This document shows positions 59,987 to 64,000 of a stretch of 64,000 bases of DNA, piece by piece. Source of the stretch: Bipolaris cookei (lineage: Eukaryota; Ascomycota; Dothideomycetes; Pleosporales; Pleosporaceae); the NCBI GenBank assembly GCA_002286855.1, contig NRSV01000044.1, positions 186,001-250,000 of the forward strand. Direction: 5' to 3'. The notes beneath the pieces were generated by a model, which saw only the letters and a program-made list of their open reading frames with translations, was not told where the DNA came from and ran no database searches. Each line of letters starts with the position of its first letter. Within the stretch, counting starts at the first letter, position 1. Made by a program: the position numbers and the translations under genes.

Positions 59987-60087
59987 GCTTTGTTCACTTA
60001 GTCTATAGTATAAGCATCGAACCCTGATGGCTCGATGTGTTCAACTTAAATTTTGAGTACAAGTACAATATATTAGCATAAGTGATA

Positions 60088-61876
60088 AGTGAGTGGTCGC
60101 CCTCATTGATTTTCAACGCCTCTAAACTCCAAACTATAATGTCTCAACCACCTGATCTTGAAAAGCTCTCAAAAGAAGAGAGGATTAAAGCAGGCCTCCA
60201 AGCAATTAAATCGCCAGTAAGACTAAGTGTGCAACGCGCTGCCACTACTTACAACGTGTCTCGAACAACCCTCCGCCGCCGACGCGCTGGGAAGATGTCG
60301 CAACGTGATACTGATCCCAAATCATTATGCCTTGAAAAGACTGAAGAGGAGGCGCTCAAATACTATATCAGGAAACTAGATTCCCAAGCATTTGCTCCAA
60401 TACTGCGTTGCGTTGAAGATATTGCTAATCAACTGCGCGCTGCGCGTGATGCAAACCCTGTTAGCCCACGATGGGCTTCAAACTTCGTCAAACGCGAACC
60501 TGAGCTCAAGTCGCGAATAACTCGGTAGAGCGATCGCCAGAGAGTCTTATGCAGTGACCCAGATGTTATTGGGCCCTGGTTCGACCTTGTACGCAATGTC
60601 AAGGCCAAGTACAGCATCCAGGACGAAGATATCTACAACTTTGACGAGACTGGCTTTACTATGGGTGTCGGAAACTGCGTGAAAGTAATCACGGCATCAG
60701 AGAGATGTACTAAGCCTATTGGTGTCCAGCAAGAAGACCGTGAGTGGGTGACTCTGATCGCTGCAATCAATGCGATGGGCTGGGCAATTGCGCCCTACCT
60801 TATCTTCAAAGCAAAGAACCACGATACATCCTAGTACCCTGAGTCAAAGCCTTAATGACGTATTGGGGTCAGTGAAAACGGCTGGACTACGAATGAGCTT
60901 GGTGTAGCTTGGTTGAAGCACTTTGTTGAGCAGATAAAGAGGCGGTGGGTGTGTAGCCACGTGCTGCTCATAATTGACGGCCACAAGAGCCACACGTCGC
61001 TTGCCTTCCAGGATCTATGTGAGGAGAACAAGATCATTACCCTCTGTATGCCGCCGCACTCATCCCACATCTTGCAGCCACTCAATGTGAGGTGTTTTGC
61101 CCCTTTAAAGCGGGAGTATAGCAAAGAGACCAGAGCCTTGGCAACAGATCACATTGGCCGAATTGATAAAAAAGCATTCATCGTGTCGTTTGTAAAGGCT
61201 TTTGAGACAGCTTTCTCAAAATCTAACATTAATTTAAGCTTTAAAGCAACTGGACTGGTGTCTAATGAGCCATCGGTGGTGCTATCGAAGCTTGATGTCA
61301 AGCTTCGCACGCCAACACCGCCTCTACCAGGGGCGATACAATGGAACCCTAAGATACCCACCAACACTGCTGAAGTAGAGGCTCAATTAATACTGCTTCG
61401 AGATCGCGTTCGAAAGCATCAGGGTTCCTCACCATCTGCTATGGTTAATATGCTTGATCAGTTTAGAAAGAGCACTAAGATAATACTGCATTCGCAGACG
61501 TTGCTGGCAGCCCGAGTGCTATAACTTGAAGCGTCAAACAAGGCTGCTTCTGAGCGTAAATCGCGGAAAGCGGAAGCAGAACCAAGAGGGCGGGGTCCTT
61601 TCGAAGAAACAGGCAGAGGAACTGATGGCCGAACTAGACGTTAGAGCGTAGATAGAGGGGGAAACGCGTGAAGGTAGGGCCCGAACAGACGCAGGCAAGC
61701 AGCGCAAAAGGCACTGTAAGCGCTGCGACGAGGCAGGGCACAACTTACGCACGTGTAAGAAAGATACAGCAGAAACTAGCGACTAATTACATCTACTTGT
61801 AGCTATAGTATAATGTTGTGGTGTCGAGCAATTGCATACAGGAGCTCTGAGAGTTCATTAGGGCGGACCACTCGCT
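60088..61876 (+). mobile_element. Second pogo/Fot1-family transposon (1789 bp), mutated
   Basis: Imperfect inverted ends begin AGTGAGTGGTC (left) and, on the other strand, AGCGAGTGGTC (right), flanked by TA at 60086-60087 and 61877-61878. The transposase reads left to right. Its ends differ from the ACGTGG family, so it is a distinct subfamily. Differences between the ends and several stop codons agree with damage after insertion. Confidence 0.85.
60139..61785 (+). pseudogene. Pogo/Fot1 transposase with many stops and a D-to-N change
   Basis: Start ATG at 60139 (MSQPPDLEKL). An HTH region (TYNVSRTTLRRRRAGK), then a stop at 60526, and in the same frame the catalytic IYNFDETGF. Further stops follow near 60832 and 60852, with a frame change. 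Then LLIIDGHKSH and, in place of the third catalytic Asp, PLNVRCF. A stop at 61522 reads TAA where CAA would continue a leucine-rich helix. A CCHC zinc knuckle (CKRCDEAGHNLRTC) closes the frame near 61760. The CAA-to-TAA and related changes are of the kind repeat-induced point mutation produces in fungi. Confidence 0.83.
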
Positions 61877-61878
61877 TA

Positions 61879-62990
61879 GCTGTCCCACTCGATATGCACA
61901 CACGTTAGGATTGAATCTAATAAAATTTAGAAAATTAATTATTTGTCTAGTTCTATACGAGGTCCGAGTGTGTCCTTGAACGTGGCACTTCGTGCACGTT
62001 GGCGGCGCGCGCTGACGTCGCTCACTAGCCTGGCCCTGGCTATCCTCCATGACTACCCTTTCTGCCTCTTTCTGCACTACTGCCTGTGCTGCAAGATTAT
62101 TTTCTGCAGCTGTCTGTAATGGAGACGGTGTTCTGGCTACTGTAAGCAACGATAGAACGCGATCTGGACAAAGAGGGACAAGGCCTGTCGCTTGAAAGCC
62201 AGCCTGGATGTTCTGCTGCGTGAAAAATGATGGGCGGATGCGTGTATAGGCAGTGAGGAAGTCTATCTTGTCAATGTGGTATACACCTTGGCGGGCGAGC
62301 TCCTCAACCTCACGTCCGTACGCGCGCTTAAGAGGAGGGCAGCAGCTTACATCTAGAGGCTAGGGAAGATGCGACATATGAGGCGGCATACAGAGAGTAA
62401 CAACCTTATTCTCTGCGCAGTACTGGTCGAACTATGGCGTAGTGTGGCTGCTGTGGCCGTCGAGGATAAGAAGATGATAGACTCCAGCTGTACGAGCTGC
62501 TGTATGCTGATTAAAATGTCAATGATATGCGATGGAAATCCTCGTCGATCAAGGTATAGGATCTACTGCACGAGAGACTGTTCTTCAACAGGCGATAGCC
62601 TATGCCTAGCAGATACTATCTCTGATCGTGGCTGGATACCGCGGAGGCGCATTCGAAGAGTAGATTCTGGAACGTCGTACGCTACTGCAAGTGCGCGCAC
62701 TGATTGTTTTGGATTATTACGATAGGACGCTATGGCAAGACAAAATCTACCTTCACGAGAAGACTGTATAGAGCGCTGTTATCGCGGCATTGTGGTGACT
62801 GTGTGGAGCGTCGGGCCAAGTTTGGTGGGGTGCGCAGCTTACTGATAGAACACGTTGATGGCAGCAAATCACGTGAGTTTTTCTACATTAGATCACGTGG
62901 AGTGCTATACCCTACTAGGAAATTTTCTTCAAACGCTATAACTATCACGCCTAACAGTTGAGCCAATCTAGCTCATTGTTTTTAACTCAC
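61879..62990 (-). mobile_element. Third pogo/Fot1-type relic, internally deleted; ends unresolved
   Basis: On the minus strand from about 62790: HTH-like VPESTLRMRLRGIQPRSE, then a jump over most of the catalytic domain to DGHSSHT, PPHMSHL and the third-Asp block PLDVSCCPPLKRAYG, followed by the typical NIQAGFQATGLVPLCPDRVL helix region and a decayed zinc knuckle (CTKCHVQGHTRTS). Several stops interrupt the frame. It directly abuts the previous element. I could not fix terminal repeats; a weak GTTAGG/CCTAAC pair lies near each end. Confidence 0.7.
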
Positions 62991-64000
62991 CAAGCCTACA
63001 TGTAATGGTTAAGCAATTTGGCTTGCTTGGCTTGCTTGGCTTGTGTATTGACAACGCTGGTGACGTGACTGGTCCTGGCCGGGCCTTTTCCGCAGGCAAC
63101 TCCGATTGCTGCTATTGGAAGCCGGGGTGTGAAACGCTGGCAATAATCAGTAGTTTGCTAGGTCAGGAGAAGGTGGGGCCACCTGCGCTCTTCCACATTA
63201 CACCGCCACGTTTTCCTGCAGCCTCAATACCCCTTTGTCAAGCAATATGCGTTCGACCCGTCCCCATAGCACGTCCTAACTTAGGTGGCTGACTTCTAAG
63301 GTACGCGTTATAAACTCCAAAAACAAAGCGGCCTCTTGGCTGCCGCGGTACCTATCTCTGCAATCCGTTGTAGTAAAAGCTCAACGGCGATCGTCTTGAT
63401 CCTGTACGAAGGAGCTTGTTTTGGTTTGATCATGCCGTCTTGTCTTCATTCTCGACAAAAGAGATGGTTGCATAGGATGTGCATGCTGTATCCATGCTGT
63501 ATCCATGAATGTAATTTGCAGGCATATGCTGGGTGCTTTGACGAATCTATTTATATAAGCTCCTCAAGTAACGTCGGCATAATGACATGTGTACAGTGCT
63601 AATTATATTTAGTTTCTCGTGATCTAACGAGGAATCCCCTAGCCCGTGCGCCAAACTTTGACCGAAACACTGTCTTTCCACCTCAAAATCATCGCTTTCA
63701 GCTAGAAAATCTATGAGGAGGCTCAAGTGGAATAATGTAAACAGCTCAGAGTCTTCTAGCGGATTCCATCAATGTGCTATGTGGTTGTTTTGCTATCCGT
63801 ACATGCGAGCAGCTAGCTTTGTAGAGTGGGTGCACGGGCCAGGAGGTTCATCAATTAAAACGAGGTCCTTCGTATTTCAAGCCCTCACGCCGAGGGTGGG
63901 TAAGATAAGTATCGAGCCAGATGTGCCGGAAGAGAGATATAAGAATCCAAGCATTGCTGTTGAGTATATCATCACACTTCACATTCATAACTTGCTTTAT
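62991..64000. other. Right edge, no gene resolved
   Basis: A GGCTTGCTT tandem run lies at about 63018-63046. The plus-strand frame 63005-63292 begins at that repeat and is probably chance. The last 60 bp contain GAGATATAAG followed by a C/A/T-rich leader-like stretch, which could be the promoter of a gene beyond the window. Nothing else supported. Confidence 0.4.
63018..63046. repeat. GGCTTGCTT short tandem repeat
   Basis: About three copies of GGCTTGCTT in non-coding DNA close to the transposon relic. Confidence 0.75.

Larger units (their letters stand above)
59227..60087. promoter_or_regulatory. Upstream region of the ThDP enzyme with TATA box and GATCGT array
   Basis: Contains the TATA box at 59352-59361 and the array of near-palindromic sites at 59842-59986. 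No gene seen. The right end is the TA (60086-60087) of the pogo element insertion. Confidence 0.5.

Noticed and set aside
63005..63292. 95-codon frame near the right edge
   Set aside because: Its first codons are made of the GGCTTGCTT repeat and no family or splice signal supports it.

Overview
The window is filamentous-ascomycete nuclear DNA. Introns are 48-144 bp with GTRNGT-like donors, CTAAC/CTGAC branch motifs and YAG ends. It carries fungal housekeeping genes (Dopey, Rna14, UNC-50/Gmh1), an Argonaute, a killer-toxin-like chitinase paired with a LysM protein, and pogo/Fot1 elements with nonsense changes of the kind left by repeat-induced point mutation. The gene set fits a Pezizomycotina fungus. 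Pleosporales/Dothideomycetes is my impression from protein style and is not proven here.

Layout. 1-10.7 kb: a three-finger C2H2 transcription factor (2698-3573), then about 7 kb in which I find no convincing gene. 10.7-17.3 kb: a small membrane protein with two PPxY motifs, divergent from the 1856-residue DOP1/Dopey gene (five exons). 18.5-24 kb: a disordered Ser/Pro/Thr-rich protein, an HNH-type protein, a PDAP1/PP28-domain protein and a doubtful 91-residue gene. 24.4-27.6 kb: a catalytic-type Argonaute. 30.1-35.0 kb: RNA14 and, divergently, the UNC-50/GMH1 membrane protein.

35.7-48.8 kb is a cell-wall-active block: an expansin-like secreted protein, then a 1792-residue GH18 chitinase with hevein-type chitin-binding modules and a killer-toxin-like C-terminal half, facing a nine-exon multi-LysM secreted protein across a 1.3 kb shared promoter. 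An internally deleted pogo element (37871-38694) sits inside the block.

51.5-63 kb is a transposon-rich accessory segment. It holds a pogo/Fot1 element with 48-bp perfect terminal inverted repeats and TA duplications (51530-53342), a non-LTR (Tad-like) retrotransposon that has lost its 3' half (53424-56586), a second pogo element (60088-61876) and a third, deleted relic (about 61880-62990). Between them lies one intact metabolic gene, a thiamine-diphosphate enzyme whose start codon appears to be assembled by splicing, and upstream of it a small array of near-palindromic GATCGTnnACGATC sites with a 70-bp period.

Exon coordinates were worked out by hand from reading frame plus splice signals. 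They are predictions, and no transcript or database evidence was available.
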